Notes: a model not told the origin generated them from the sequence alone. A stretch of 64,000 nt of DNA from UBA10649 sp965278945 (GCA_965278945.1 OZ257128.1:372001-436000), one strand, 5' to 3'. Positions 34,414 to 43,178 are shown, numbered from the stretch's first letter. Numbers and translations: made by a program.

Positions 34414-34939
34414 CCGTCTGCCCGTCGATCGACTCCCGGATGAGGTCCGCGTGACCGTTATGGCGCGCGTACTCCTCGATCATGTGGAACAGCACCCAGC
34501 GCAGGGACACACGACCGAGCCAGGCTGCGTGCGTCTGGTCGAGAGCGTCGGTCCCGCCATCTTTGATCCGGGCATCAACGATCGCGCGCGATCGGTCGAC
34601 GCGTTCGGCCCAGAGTGCTCGCAACTGCTTGCCCGAGTCCTCGACGGCGCTGCTCCACTCCCACTCGGGTTCATGGCTCGCCCACGGCTCCGGAACGGGC
34701 TGGCCTGCAACAACTTCGGTGAACCAGCCGTCCTCCACGGCGGCCAGATGCTTGAGCATTCCCCCCAGCGTCATCGATGACGGCGGCAGCGCCATGCGCA
34801 ACTGGTCATCGCTCAGGCCCGCGCACTTCCACGCGAACGTCGCGCGCTGGTAGTCGAGAAATCCCAGGAGGGTCGGCAGGTCACCGCCGTTTATCGGTGG
34901 CCACGGCCGGTCCGAGCCGTCGTCGTTGGCGTCAACCAT
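34406..34939 (-). CDS. DinB/DUF664-like protein
   Basis: The 177-residue four-helix-bundle protein has metal-type histidines in LKHLAAVEDGWF and HMIEEYARHNGHADLIRE, as in actinobacterial DUF664/DinB proteins. Many relatives are thiol-dependent (mycothiol or bacillithiol) S-transferases. The length is normal. Same operon as the phosphodiesterase. Confidence 0.88.
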   Translation of the reverse strand: MVDANDDGSDRPWPPINGGDLPTLLGFLDYQRATFAWKCAGLSDDQLRMALPPSSMTLGGMLKHLAAVEDGWFTEVVAGQPVPEPWASHEPEWEWSSAVEDSGKQLRALWAERVDRSRAIVDARIKDGGTDALDQTHAAWLGRVSLRWVLFHMIEEYARHNGHADLIRESIDGQTGE

Positions 34940-34975
34940 GGTCGTGAATCTACCGACCCATGACCGAATCTCGTA

Positions 34976-35191
34976 CTAGTGCGACGTGGTGCCTACGCGC
35001 TTGAGCCGATCGCCCGCCACCCACGCGGACTCGCTTCCGCCGAGGCTGACGCGCGCCTCCCAGGCGCTGGCGGACTCGTCGATCCACCGCCACTCATGCA
35101 TCACGCCGTAGCCCCACAGCGTGGGCTTGTGCTCGTCGCGCACCATGACGCGGATTGGTTCATTCGGGTGCTTGCTCCCGGAATTGGGCAC
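34976..35191 (-). CDS. Small hypothetical protein
   Basis: The 71-residue product is basic/polar with several Trp residues (LWGYGVMHEWRWIDE) and no signal or membrane segment. It lies 36 bp upstream of the DinB-like gene on the same strand. No family recognised; coding status is moderately supported by composition and position. Confidence 0.5.
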   Translation of the reverse strand: MPNSGSKHPNEPIRVMVRDEHKPTLWGYGVMHEWRWIDESASAWEARVSLGGSESAWVAGDRLKRVGTTSH

Positions 35192-35346
35192 CGTCTTAGT
35201 CCTCCATCACGCGGTGGCGTCGATCACCTCAGCGTGACCGGCGCGTGCCGACCCCTGGACTGCGGACAGCGGCAGATTAGCCGAACCCGCGACGCGATGT
35301 GCCAGTCTGGGCATCGGACGTTCGAGGGCCGGGATTGGAGTACGAG

Positions 35347-35559
35347 GTGGGTGCACCGCAGGGAGTCGACTGGCTCGTCATCGCCATGCTCGCAGTCCTG
35401 CCCGCACTCATTCCGATCGTCATCGCCTTCGCGCGCAACACCACAAATCGCATCACAGTTCTCCTCATTGCACTCCTCACGAGCTGGACGTGCATCGGCT
35501 GGGCCATCGCGGTGGCGATGGCCACGACCGGCAGACCTGAGAAGGCGCCGGGCGCCTAA
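35347..35559 (+). CDS. Small membrane protein, superinfection-immunity-like family
   Basis: GTG 35347 follows GGAG by 6 bp; a longer frame from GTG 35299 lacks a site. The 70-residue protein has two transmembrane helices and the family core NRITVLLIALLTSWTCIGW. The Pfam name comes from a T4 phage protein, but such proteins are widespread in chromosomes; phage exclusion is not implied. Confidence 0.75.
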   Translation: MGAPQGVDWLVIAMLAVLPALIPIVIAFARNTTNRITVLLIALLTSWTCIGWAIAVAMATTGRPEKAPGA

Positions 35560-35635
35560 TTGCTGGGAGCGTTTCCGGCGGGCCATGTCGTATGGCTAAG
35601 ATCCCCGAAACTTCGAACCAAACGGGGGAGTCGCT

Positions 35636-36457
35636 GTGGGTTGGACTGCGCGCGTGGGAATCTCCGGGCTGGCAGCGTGCCTGCTGGCATCGGGAGTGTG
35701 GACCGCCGTTGGCGTGTCGGGGGTCGCGGCGGCCGAGGCGTCCATCGATGGCGTCGTCGTCACGGGCACGGTGACCTCGACGCCCAACTCCTTCTGGTTC
35801 GGGCAGATGAACCGCGACGGAGTCTGCAACGTGATCCCTGGGTGCGTCGGCGCTCGCGGAGCGGGGGACGACTGGGTGCTGACCGTGCAGTTGCCCGTGG
35901 CGATTCCCGGAGCATCGACCATCGACGTGAACGTGAAGGTGACAAATCGCGTCATCCTGAAGTCAATGGGCCTGAAGATGACCTACTCAAGCCCGCAGCT
36001 AGGTGATCTCGATGCTGCGATGACCGTCAGCCTGACTCCCAAGGGTGGGGACACTGAGGTGTCGCTCAAGGTCGAAAGCGTCACGGCGACGGGAGCGATC
36101 GCCACCGGCGTTCCCTCGTTCTCCGCTGCGCTGAAGCCGCGCATGACGACGACCATGGCCCAGCTGAGTGAGGATCGCGTGATCGCCGGGACGAAGGTGC
36201 GGATGAAGATGAGCAGGTCCGGCATCGCGCGGGTGGTCGTCACGGGCACGGGCTTGACGAAGAGTCGTCCCGTCGCTACGGGCACGCTCTACCTCGTCGC
36301 GGATGGCAAGGTGGTCTGCACGAGCACCGTCAGAAGATCCGTCGGGACGTGCAAGTTGCCGCGTCTGTCGCAGGGAACGGAAGTGCGTGCGACAGTGGTT
36401 GGCGAGTTCGACAACGGTTACCCCATCTGGAACTCCGACGCCGATGAGGTGAAGTGA
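35636..36457 (+). CDS. Secreted protein with Ig-like C-terminal region, unknown function
   Basis: GTG 35636 follows GGGGGAG. The 273-residue product has a signal peptide (cleavage near AAEAS, residue ~35). It contains FWFGQMNRDGVCNVIPGC with two Cys and a C-terminal beta-rich segment (RPVATGTLYLVADGK...). The following lipoprotein gene overlaps by one base (TGATG), so both probably act together at the cell surface. Confidence 0.75.
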   Translation: MGWTARVGISGLAACLLASGVWTAVGVSGVAAAEASIDGVVVTGTVTSTPNSFWFGQMNRDGVCNVIPGCVGARGAGDDWVLTVQLPVAIPGASTIDVNVKVTNRVILKSMGLKMTYSSPQLGDLDAAMTVSLTPKGGDTEVSLKVESVTATGAIATGVPSFSAALKPRMTTTMAQLSEDRVIAGTKVRMKMSRSGIARVVVTGTGLTKSRPVATGTLYLVADGKVVCTSTVRRSVGTCKLPRLSQGTEVRATVVGEFDNGYPIWNSDADEVK

Positions 36458-36897
36458 TGAAGAACCGAGCGAAGGCGGCGTTCAGCGCGGTCGTCTTGGT
36501 CGGAACGCTCCCGCTCCTGGCTAGTTCCTGCCAGATATTCGGCGAGGCGTACCACTTCGACATAACGACGATGGGCATCGCTCCCGGCGTGGCGGTCGAG
36601 AGCCCGGCCAATACGTTTCGCATCCCGGCTGGGCCGGCGAAGCGGACGTTGAGGGTCACTGTCGAGGCTCGCTTGACGACGGCTAGCGAGGCCAGGAAGA
36701 CCCAACCGGAGTTCTGCACCCTCGACCTCGGCGGACGGATGCCGATCTCGTTCGTGCCGGGCGAGGGCGACACGTTCGTGGGCGAGGTGCAGACCCCCAC
36801 CAGATTCGACGCGGGCAAGGCCGCAGCTGGCTCGCTCACGTGCCAGATGGGCGGCTTCGCCGTCGAGGATCCGTTCAAGGTCGTCGTCGTCAAGTAG
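36457..36897 (+). CDS. Small secreted lipoprotein-like protein, unknown function
   Basis: The 146-residue protein starts at ATG 36457 (GTG 36454 possible). The hydrophobic N-terminus ends in LLASSCQIF, a plausible lipobox. Two further Cys residues (FCTLDLGG, LTCQMGG) may form a disulfide. No known family. Coupled to the upstream secreted protein. Confidence 0.7.
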   Translation: MKNRAKAAFSAVVLVGTLPLLASSCQIFGEAYHFDITTMGIAPGVAVESPANTFRIPAGPAKRTLRVTVEARLTTASEARKTQPEFCTLDLGGRMPISFVPGEGDTFVGEVQTPTRFDAGKAAAGSLTCQMGGFAVEDPFKVVVVK

Positions 36898-37053
36898 GAC
36901 GCGCCGGGGCCGAAACCGCAACGACTGAGTTACGACCCGCCATCCGCGCTGACCAGAGGGTATTATCCTGGATAAGCCACTTGCCCGGCCGCTTTGGCGG
37001 CTCAATGCGGCTGCGTCGTCCGATCTGTCGTACGAGCCCAGGAGGGGACGTCC

Positions 37054-37791
37054 ATGGTTCGGGCCCGCGCGGTGGGGGCGACGGCTTCAGCCGCCTTGGC
37101 GCTGGTCGTCCTCGGGGCCACGCCCGCCCAGTCCACCACGCCGGACGCGCCCAACGAGGCCAAGTGCACCATCGTCGGCACCTCGGGGAATGACATCCTC
37201 ATCGGCACCTCACGCGACGACGTCATCTGCGGGCTCGATGGCGACGACCAGATCTGGGGGCTCGGAGGCGATGACACCATTCATGGTGGAGCCGGAGGTG
37301 ACACGGTGCATGGCGGATCGGGTAGGGACCGGCTCATCGGAGGGCCAGGAGTCGACCGGCTCGACGGCGGGCGCGGGCGCGATGTCGTCGTCCGCGACCG
37401 CGAGGACTTCCTCACCGTTGTCTCGGCGCGTCCGTCGTACGCCGGTCTGCCCGTCGGCTCCCGAGTCGTCTTTCAAGGTCCAGGTTCGGTGCCCTCAGCG
37501 TGTCTGAGCCAGTTGGGGACGATCGCGGTGGGAACGGTGCCCGAATCCGGACCTGCTGCCACATTCCCCGTCGGACTCTGGCAGTCGCGCTGTGCGGTAG
37601 CGGCCGACTGGAACGTGAAGGTGATCCTTCCCAGTGGGCAGATTCGGCAGTCGACGATGACCTTCACGTTGCTTCCGCCGAACCGAGTGTCGGTCGCATG
37701 CAGTGCGCCCGACCTTGCATGCGCGGCCGAGAGTTCTGTCCGTTCTGCCGGCGGCATCCTCATAGACGTGACCGTGGCGGCTGGGTCCTGA
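37054..37791 (+). CDS. Secreted RTX-repeat (hemolysin-type calcium-binding) protein
   Basis: ATG 37054 follows AGGAGGGG by 8 bp. The 245-residue protein has a signal peptide and then eight RTX nonapeptides starting at about residue 40 (GTSGNDILI, GTSRDDVIC, GLDGDDQIW, GLGGDDTIH, and so on). These coil around Ca ions. A C-terminal part of ~120 residues has no recognised domain. No type I secretion genes are nearby; export is via the signal peptide. Confidence 0.82.
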   Translation: MVRARAVGATASAALALVVLGATPAQSTTPDAPNEAKCTIVGTSGNDILIGTSRDDVICGLDGDDQIWGLGGDDTIHGGAGGDTVHGGSGRDRLIGGPGVDRLDGGRGRDVVVRDREDFLTVVSARPSYAGLPVGSRVVFQGPGSVPSACLSQLGTIAVGTVPESGPAATFPVGLWQSRCAVAADWNVKVILPSGQIRQSTMTFTLLPPNRVSVACSAPDLACAAESSVRSAGGILIDVTVAAGS

Positions 37792-37810
37792 ACGCTCGGG
37801 ACTGCGCGGA

Positions 37811-40800
37811 TCAGTCGAGCAGTTGGAGCATGCCGCGCAGCGGAATGCTGACCCAGTCAGGGCGGTTGTTGAGTTCGTAGCTGACTTCGTATGCGGCCTT
37901 CTCCAGCAGGAACGTCCGCAGGAGCAGGTCGCTCGCGTCACGGCTTTCGGGTAGAAGCTGGCCACCTGCAGTGGCGCCATACGACTGCAGGAAGGCAGCC
38001 GACACGCAGGAGGTCCAGAATCCTGCCGCGCCGACCAGCACGGGCATGACCGCAGCCTCGCTCTGCACGTTGTTCTGCACGATGTGCTCAGCCAGTCGGG
38101 TGTAGGCGGCGTACTGGAACGACCGAAGCATTCCTGCAACGTCCCGCAGTGGGGAGCGCTTGATTCGGCGTTGGGACAACGACGTCGCAGGCTCACCTTC
38201 GAAGTCGATGATGACGAAGTCACGCCCGGTGAAGAGCACCTGACCCAGGTGGTAGTCGCCGTGGACGCGAATCCGCACGGCGTCGATGCGTTCCCCTTTC
38301 ACCGGTTCGATCGCGGCGTACAGGGCGTCCTCGGCAGCCAGCACCGCCTCCGCGTCGAGGGAAGCTGAGCCATCGAGGCCTCCGCGACGTCGACGCAGCA
38401 GCGAGAGCGTCTGCCGGAACTGATTGCGCATGGACTGGTAGATGGAACGCTGGTAGTGCGACGTGAACCGCTCGAGTGCAAGGTCCGGATCTGTCGGGTC
38501 GGACGCCAGGGCCAGGTGCATCTGTGCGGTTCGCTCGCCAAGCAGCGATACCTGCTGCAGGTACGCCCCGAAGAGGTCGCGGGCGACTTCCGGGATCTCC
38601 AGATCCCACAGGGTTCTCGCCGGCCGCGCGCTGAGGATCACGCCCTCGTCGCCGAGGCCCTGCTGGACATCTTCCAAGTAGCTGCCGAGCTGGGTGAGGG
38701 TGTACGACCAGGCATCGCCTTCGTTAGCGACGAGCTCCTGCAGGATGGCAAGGGTCCGCTCGGTGCCGTCCTGACCCGAGTAGGTCACCGCTCCAGCCAT
38801 CTTCGGGACGTGTTCGAACCCTGCCCGATCGGACAGGAATCGGCCCAACTCCCAGTCGGGGTTCATCCCACTCGACGCACGGCGGAAGACCTTGAGCGTC
38901 AGCCGGTCGCCGTAAATCAACGAGGTATTGCTCTGCTCCCCGCGGGCCAGTGACGGAACCAGGTCCGCGTCACCCCGCAAGCTTCGAAAGGCGCCAGTGC
39001 TGACCCCGTGGAGAACCCCCGAGTCACCCTTCAACTTCTGCTGCCGGCCGATCACGTCCAGCAGCGTCGAGCCGAAGGCGGGATCGTAGGTCGCGTCGAA
39101 TACAAGTCCCTTCGGACCGTGAGGCCCGCGAGGCCGCACGCGCAGCATTGCTGCCGCAGGGGTGTCACGCAGGACGGCAGCTGCCGCATCGCCCTCGGCG
39201 AAGCCGAGGGGAAGAACGAAGGTGCTGGGTTCACCGTCGGTGTGGGTGACCTGAACGAAGACGACGTAGTAGCGCCCCGAACGTGACTTGCCTGGAACAG
39301 CTACCGAGTCGAGCACCGTGACCGCCTGGATGGCCCGAGCCTTGGCGCCGTACCACCGTCTTCCAAGAAGCATGCCCGGCAGCGCCGACTCGAAAGCCGA
39401 CCTCGCGCGTGGCTGCGTGAAGAGCGTCTCCCACGGACCGCTGAGCGTGACGGTGGTGAGGGCGGGGTGGTCGTCGCTGGCGGATGTCGGCACGTCCACC
39501 CGAGAGTCGAGCTTGAGCCAGTAGAACGCGTGCGGGCCCAAGGTGAGGAAGTACGGCAGGTCACCGATCGGCGGGAACGTCGTGTTGCCGAAGAGCTCGA
39601 CGGGAACGCAGCCCTGGAACGCGGACGTGTCGAGCTCAGCGCATTGGACATGTCGGGACAGGTTCGCCACGACGAGGACGTTCTCGTCCTGGTCGTGGCG
39701 GACGAAGGCAAGCACCTTCGGGTTGTCCGGGTGCAGGAAGGTGATGTCTCCGCGGCCGAACACGGGGTGTCGCTGGCGCAGCGTGATGAGCCGGCGCAGC
39801 CACCACAGAAGCGAGGTCGGGTTGTTCTGCTGCGATGCGACGTTGATCGACTCGTAGCGATACTCCGGGTCGATGTTTACGGGCAGAAGAAGCTTCTGCG
39901 GGTTGGCACTGGAGAAGCCGGCGTTGCGGTCGGCACTCCACTGCATGGGCGTTCGAACGCCGTCGCGGTCCCCGAGGTAGATGTTGTCGCCCATCCCGAT
40001 CTCGTCGCCGTAGTAGAGGACCGGTGTTCCCGGGAGGGAGAACATCAGTCCGTGGAGGAGCTCGTTCTTTCGACGGTTGTTGCCGAGGAGCGGGGCCAGG
40101 CGTCGGCGAATACCGAGGTTGATTCGGGCTCGAGGGTCCGAGGCGTAGGCGCGGTACATGTAGTCGCGCTCCTCATCCGTGACCATCTCCAAGGTGAGCT
40201 CGTCGTGGTTGCGCAAGAACAGAGCCCACTGGGCGTTCGCGGGAATCGGGGGAGTCTGGTGGAGGATGTCCATGATCGGATACCGGTCCTCCATCTGCAC
40301 CGCCATGTACATGCGCGGCATGACGGGGAAGTTGTAGGCCATGTGGCACTCGTCGCCGTCGCCGAAGTACTCCCGGGTGTCCTCCGGCCACTGGTTCGCC
40401 TCGGCCAGCAGCATGCGGTTGCTGTACTTGCCGTCCATGTGGGCGCGTAGCTTCTTCAAGAAGGCGTGGGTCTCGGGGAGGTTCTCGCCCGTGGTTCCTT
40501 CTCGCTCGTACAGGTAGGGGATGGCATCGAGGCGCAGGCCGTCGACCCCCATGTCCATCCAGAAGTCGAGTGCCTTGAAGACCGCGTCGTGCACCGCAAC
40601 GTTGTCGAAGTTCAGGTCCGGCTGGTGGTGGTAGAAGCGATGCCAGAAGTAGGCACCCGCGACCGGATCCCACGACCAGTTCGACGTCTCGAAGTCCTTG
40701 AAGATGATCCGGGCATCCGCGTACTTGTCGGGCGTGTCACTCCACACGTAGAAGTCGCGCCATTTCGTCCCGGGCTGCGCTCGACGGGCTCGCTGGAACC

Positions 40801-41176
40801 ACGGGTGCTGGTCGCTGGTGTGGTTGATGACGAGTTCGGTGATAACCCGAATGCCACGTCGGTGAGCTTCCTCGATGAAGCGCCTGACGTCAGCGAGCGT
40901 TCCGTACGACGGGTTGACCGCCGTGTAGTCCGCGATGTCGTACCCGTCGTCCCGTAGCGGTGACGGATAGAAGGGCATGACCCACAACGCGGTGACGCCG
41001 AGATCCTGAAGGTAGTCCAGCTTGTTCGTGAGTCCCTGGAAGTCGCCGATGCCGTCCCCGTCGCTGTCGAAGAACGACTTCACGTGCACCTGGTAGATGA
41101 CCGCGTTCTGGTACCACAACGGGTCGTCGTCGAGCACGAGCATGCTCTCCCGCTCTGCGATGGTCATTCGGCCCAT
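37811..41176 (-). CDS. treS: Trehalose synthase-maltokinase fusion (TreS-Mak)
   Basis: The 1121-residue protein starts at ATG 41176 with AGGAG 7 bp upstream. Residues ~20-560 are GH13 trehalose synthase (IYQVHVKSFFDSDGDGIGDF; nucleophile region GVDGLRLDAIPYLYE; acid in LLAEANQWPED; FLRNHDELTLEM). The rest is a maltokinase domain, with RVHGDYHLGQVLF and FVIIDFEGEP as catalytic and metal motifs. Together they turn trehalose into maltose and maltose-1-phosphate, the GlgE substrate. glgE is not in this window. A SigB-like -10 lies upstream. Confidence 0.95.
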   Translation of the reverse strand: MGRMTIAERESMLVLDDDPLWYQNAVIYQVHVKSFFDSDGDGIGDFQGLTNKLDYLQDLGVTALWVMPFYPSPLRDDGYDIADYTAVNPSYGTLADVRRFIEEAHRRGIRVITELVINHTSDQHPWFQRARRAQPGTKWRDFYVWSDTPDKYADARIIFKDFETSNWSWDPVAGAYFWHRFYHHQPDLNFDNVAVHDAVFKALDFWMDMGVDGLRLDAIPYLYEREGTTGENLPETHAFLKKLRAHMDGKYSNRMLLAEANQWPEDTREYFGDGDECHMAYNFPVMPRMYMAVQMEDRYPIMDILHQTPPIPANAQWALFLRNHDELTLEMVTDEERDYMYRAYASDPRARINLGIRRRLAPLLGNNRRKNELLHGLMFSLPGTPVLYYGDEIGMGDNIYLGDRDGVRTPMQWSADRNAGFSSANPQKLLLPVNIDPEYRYESINVASQQNNPTSLLWWLRRLITLRQRHPVFGRGDITFLHPDNPKVLAFVRHDQDENVLVVANLSRHVQCAELDTSAFQGCVPVELFGNTTFPPIGDLPYFLTLGPHAFYWLKLDSRVDVPTSASDDHPALTTVTLSGPWETLFTQPRARSAFESALPGMLLGRRWYGAKARAIQAVTVLDSVAVPGKSRSGRYYVVFVQVTHTDGEPSTFVLPLGFAEGDAAAAVLRDTPAAAMLRVRPRGPHGPKGLVFDATYDPAFGSTLLDVIGRQQKLKGDSGVLHGVSTGAFRSLRGDADLVPSLARGEQSNTSLIYGDRLTLKVFRRASSGMNPDWELGRFLSDRAGFEHVPKMAGAVTYSGQDGTERTLAILQELVANEGDAWSYTLTQLGSYLEDVQQGLGDEGVILSARPARTLWDLEIPEVARDLFGAYLQQVSLLGERTAQMHLALASDPTDPDLALERFTSHYQRSIYQSMRNQFRQTLSLLRRRRGGLDGSASLDAEAVLAAEDALYAAIEPVKGERIDAVRIRVHGDYHLGQVLFTGRDFVIIDFEGEPATSLSQRRIKRSPLRDVAGMLRSFQYAAYTRLAEHIVQNNVQSEAAVMPVLVGAAGFWTSCVSAAFLQSYGATAGGQLLPESRDASDLLLRTFLLEKAAYEVSYELNNRPDWVSIPLRGMLQLLD

Positions 41177-41246
41177 TAGCGCTCCTAGTCCCCGTATCCG
41201 GCGTGCCTTGAGTCGTCGTGCCTCAGTCGCGGTACTCAACATGGAC

Positions 41247-41272
41247 GTACCCCTCGAGAAGCGGGCCCTACC
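41247..41272 (-). promoter_or_regulatory. Possible SigB-like promoter for treS-mak
   Basis: On the minus strand, GGTAGG (41272-41267), 14 bp, GGGTAC (41252-41247). The -10 and spacer match the group at 41.3-46.5 kb; the -35 has A in place of the fourth-position T. It is about 70 bp upstream of the treS start. The 350 bp between treS and csbD otherwise show no gene. Confidence 0.45.
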
Positions 41273-41343
41273 AGCGAGGCAAGTAGTGAGGGGTATGTCC
41301 GAAATGCGCGGTCCGGCATGAGTTCCAGACTGCCCACTCCACT

Positions 41344-41369
41344 GATTACTTTCGAGTTCCTTCGGGTAC
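41344..41369 (+). promoter_or_regulatory. SigB-like promoter upstream of csbD
   Basis: GATTAC (41344-41349), exactly 14 bp, GGGTAC (41364-41369). This is the same architecture as six other start regions nearby. It lies 158 bp upstream of the csbD start, giving a long leader. Confidence 0.65.
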
Positions 41370-41526
41370 GCAAGAGATGTAAGGCGCCGCACACACCCTG
41401 TTTGGCGCACCTGTGAGGTGAACATCGGGCACCGCTCTTGGGAGCGCTCAGGGCCCCAAGGCAACGAAGCGTCGCGACTTCCGCATCCGCGGAGTCGAGA
41501 GGGCAAGAACCGACCAAGGAGTAGTC

Positions 41527-41736
41527 ATGGGGATCGACGACAAGATCAAGAACACCGCGCAGGATGCGGGCGGCAACATCAAGGAGGGCGCTGGAAAGCT
41601 GACCGGCGACAAGTCCCTGGAGAATGAGGGCAAGCTCGATCAGGCCAAGGCATCTGCGAAGAAGGCTGGCGAGTCCGTCAAGGACGCTGCTGGCGATGCG
41701 GTCGACGCCGTCAAGGACGCCGTCCGTCGGGACTAG
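41527..41736 (+). CDS. csbD: CsbD family stress protein
   Basis: The 69-residue hydrophilic protein matches CsbD: MGIDDKIKNTAQDAGGNIKE, GKLTGDKSLENEGKLDQ, then a Lys/Ala/Asp-rich tail. CsbD is a small SigB-controlled general stress protein in Bacillus. The role is unknown. AAGGAG precedes the ATG by 5 bp. A strong terminator follows. Confidence 0.93.
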   Translation: MGIDDKIKNTAQDAGGNIKEGAGKLTGDKSLENEGKLDQAKASAKKAGESVKDAAGDAVDAVKDAVRRD

Positions 41737-41751
41737 TTCCTACGCATCAAG

Positions 41752-41790
41752 GAATCGGCCCCGAAGTGCACTGCACTTCGGGGCCGATTC
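41752..41790. terminator. csbD terminator hairpin
   Basis: An almost perfect palindrome: GAATCGGCCCCGAAGTGCA, one base, and its complement. The effective stem is about 17 bp with a tiny loop. It is positioned 16 bp after the csbD stop and before the convergent minus-strand gene. Confidence 0.9.
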
Positions 41791-41800
41791 ATGTCAACTG

Positions 41801-42061
41801 TCACGCCACCTCGGATGTGCTCCGTGCCCGGCTGACGCATTCTGCGCACATCGTTCCGTGGGCGACGAACGGCATCTCCGCGAGCGTGTACTTCAGGTGC
41901 CATCGCCGCCAGCCGTCGTCGAGGTCCGCTCCGCAGAGAGGTTGGGCGCCATCGAGCGTCAGGTGTGCCTCTACGCCAGCCACGAGATACGACCGGATCA
42001 CGGGTTCGTACTCATCGTTCACTGACACCAGATGTGCACCTCGACACGATGCCTCGGGCAT
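41801..42061 (-). CDS. Small H-LCG/CxxC protein (copy A), possible zinc-binding
   Basis: The 86-residue protein contains HLTLDGAQPLCGADL and, ~25 residues on, TMCAECVSRA. The spaced His, Cys and Cys-x-x-Cys would form a zinc site. It starts 1 bp after the stop of the gene at 42063-42272, which has the same arrangement, so they are cotranscribed paralogues. Such tiny proteins recur in actinobacteria, but I cannot name a family or function. Confidence 0.65.
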   Translation of the reverse strand: MPEASCRGAHLVSVNDEYEPVIRSYLVAGVEAHLTLDGAQPLCGADLDDGWRRWHLKYTLAEMPFVAHGTMCAECVSRARSTSEVA

Positions 42062-42062
42062 G

Positions 42063-42272
42063 TCACCCGTCGACTCGGCTTATGCATATCCGACAGATCA
42101 CCCCGGACGCCGCAAGTGTCAGTTCCCCGCGCGAGTAAGCAGCCCCCCACGCCAGCCAGTGAGCCGGAGTGATGGCTAGGCCGCAGAGGGTATGTGACGG
42201 ATCGGATGTGAGATGGAGCATGAGCTCCTCTACCGGCTCCACGACAGGTAAGAACGCCTCGATTGTTGGCAC
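42063..42272 (-). CDS. Small H-LCG/CxxC protein (copy B), possible zinc-binding
   Basis: The 69-residue product starts at GTG 42272 with GAGG 6 bp upstream. HLTSDPSHTLCGLAI and VICRICISRV align with copy A. A possible -10 GGGTAC on the minus strand lies at 42336-42331 (-35 GTTCGC, weaker match). Unknown function; small zinc-dependent DNA- or protein-binding role possible. Confidence 0.6.
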   Translation of the reverse strand: MPTIEAFLPVVEPVEELMLHLTSDPSHTLCGLAITPAHWLAWGAAYSRGELTLAASGVICRICISRVDG

Positions 42273-42384
42273 GGGACCTCGCAGTCAGGCGACGCGTGCC
42301 GGATCGGGCCCTCCTGGCGTCGAGAGTGTTGTACCCAATGTCGAGCCAAAGCGAACGGGACCAGCAACGGCGCGATGCCTGGCC

Positions 42385-42410
42385 GCTTAGCACCCCGCAG
42401 TTGCGGGTAC
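42385..42410 (+). promoter_or_regulatory. SigB-like promoter upstream of the 42452 gene
   Basis: GCTTAG (42385-42390), 14 bp, GGGTAC (42405-42410), followed by CGA as at 46496. It stands 41 bp before the ATG at 42452. Confidence 0.7.
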
Positions 42411-42451
42411 CGATCACACAACAGTTCCGAAACGGCGAAGAGGGTGGCGTG

Positions 42452-42772
42452 ATGGCATTTGAGACTGACCCCGGTGGTCTGGAAGAACTCGGGACCCCCC
42501 GCGAGGTCCGGGAGTCACGTCCAGCCCTGTATCCCGAACATGCGGCTCTCGACGAGCAGGCACGAGCCCACCCGGAAGTGCGTGCGGACTACGGCCCCGA
42601 TGACAGCAAGCCGCCCGCTCGGCGCGGAGGGCTCATCGGACTGTGGAACACCATTGCTTATGGGGTCCAGTACGCGATGCTGTTCGTGTGGGGCGCTGGC
42701 GAGCAGTCTCGACGAGCGGATCCGATCGAAAAGCTGAAGAGACGTTACGGCCGCGAGCAGCGCGACCACTGA
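42452..42772 (+). CDS. Small protein with one membrane segment, unknown function
   Basis: The 106-residue protein has an acidic N-terminal half and one likely membrane or amphipathic helix (GLWNTIAYGVQYAMLFVWG) near residues 67-85. A basic, polar C-terminus (KLKRRYGREQRDH) follows. GAAGAGGG precedes the start. It shares an operon with the cupin gene 27 bp downstream and lies under a SigB-like promoter. Confidence 0.75.
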   Translation: MAFETDPGGLEELGTPREVRESRPALYPEHAALDEQARAHPEVRADYGPDDSKPPARRGGLIGLWNTIAYGVQYAMLFVWGAGEQSRRADPIEKLKRRYGREQRDH

Positions 42773-42799
42773 GACTCGCTCGCCGATTCAGGAGGAGCC

Positions 42800-43141
42800 A
42801 TGGAAAAGTACTCACTGACGGAGATAGCCACGGCTCAGTTGCGGCTCTCGAAGGAGGCGGCCGCGGGCAGAAGTTCCGCGACGCTGCTGGGCGGCCACGA
42901 TCATGCGCTACGCCAGACGGTCATCGCGATCGTCGAGGGCCAGGTTATGCAGATCCACAACGGCCCGCTTGAGGCGACGCTGCTCGTGTTGAACGGCTCC
43001 GTCGAGGTCGCGACTGACGACGAGGGCATCGAACTGTCGTCGGGCGACCTCCTGGTGCTGCCCGGCGGACCGCACTCGATCACCGCGCGCGCTGACGCTA
43101 CGGCTCTTCTCACCGTGTCCAAGGGCGAGTATCCCGACTGA
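42800..43141 (+). CDS. Small cupin-domain protein
   Basis: The 113-residue single cupin has LGGHDHALRQTVIAI, LLVLNGSVEV and GDLLVLPGGPHSITA, the two beta-barrel motifs. Metal His residues are partly kept (GGHDH, PHS). GGAGGAG precedes the ATG. A sensing or small-molecule role is possible. Follows the 42452 gene in the stress-type operon. Confidence 0.85.
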   Translation: MEKYSLTEIATAQLRLSKEAAAGRSSATLLGGHDHALRQTVIAIVEGQVMQIHNGPLEATLLVLNGSVEVATDDEGIELSSGDLLVLPGGPHSITARADATALLTVSKGEYPD

Positions 43142-43152
43142 CCCGACCAGAC

Positions 43153-43178
43153 GGTTGTCTCAAGCGGCGACGGGGTAT
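43153..43178 (+). promoter_or_regulatory. SigB-like promoter for a leaderless mini-gene
   Basis: GGTTGT (43153-43158), 14 bp, GGGTAT (43173-43178). An ATG begins 9 bp after the -10, about where transcription should start, so the mRNA at 43188 is likely leaderless. Confidence 0.7.

Noticed and set aside
35347..35559. Superinfection-immunity family name suggests a prophage defence gene.
   Set aside because: No phage genes are nearby and the small two-helix family is common in bacterial chromosomes.
37054..37791. RTX repeats suggest a toxin.
   Set aside because: Only eight repeats, a Sec-type signal peptide, and no toxin domain or type I exporter; the repeats alone indicate calcium binding.
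39467..40450. Long plus-strand open frame opposite treS.
   Set aside because: Translation is a Val/Glu/Arg-rich artefact of the GC-rich reverse strand; treS motifs are complete on the minus strand.
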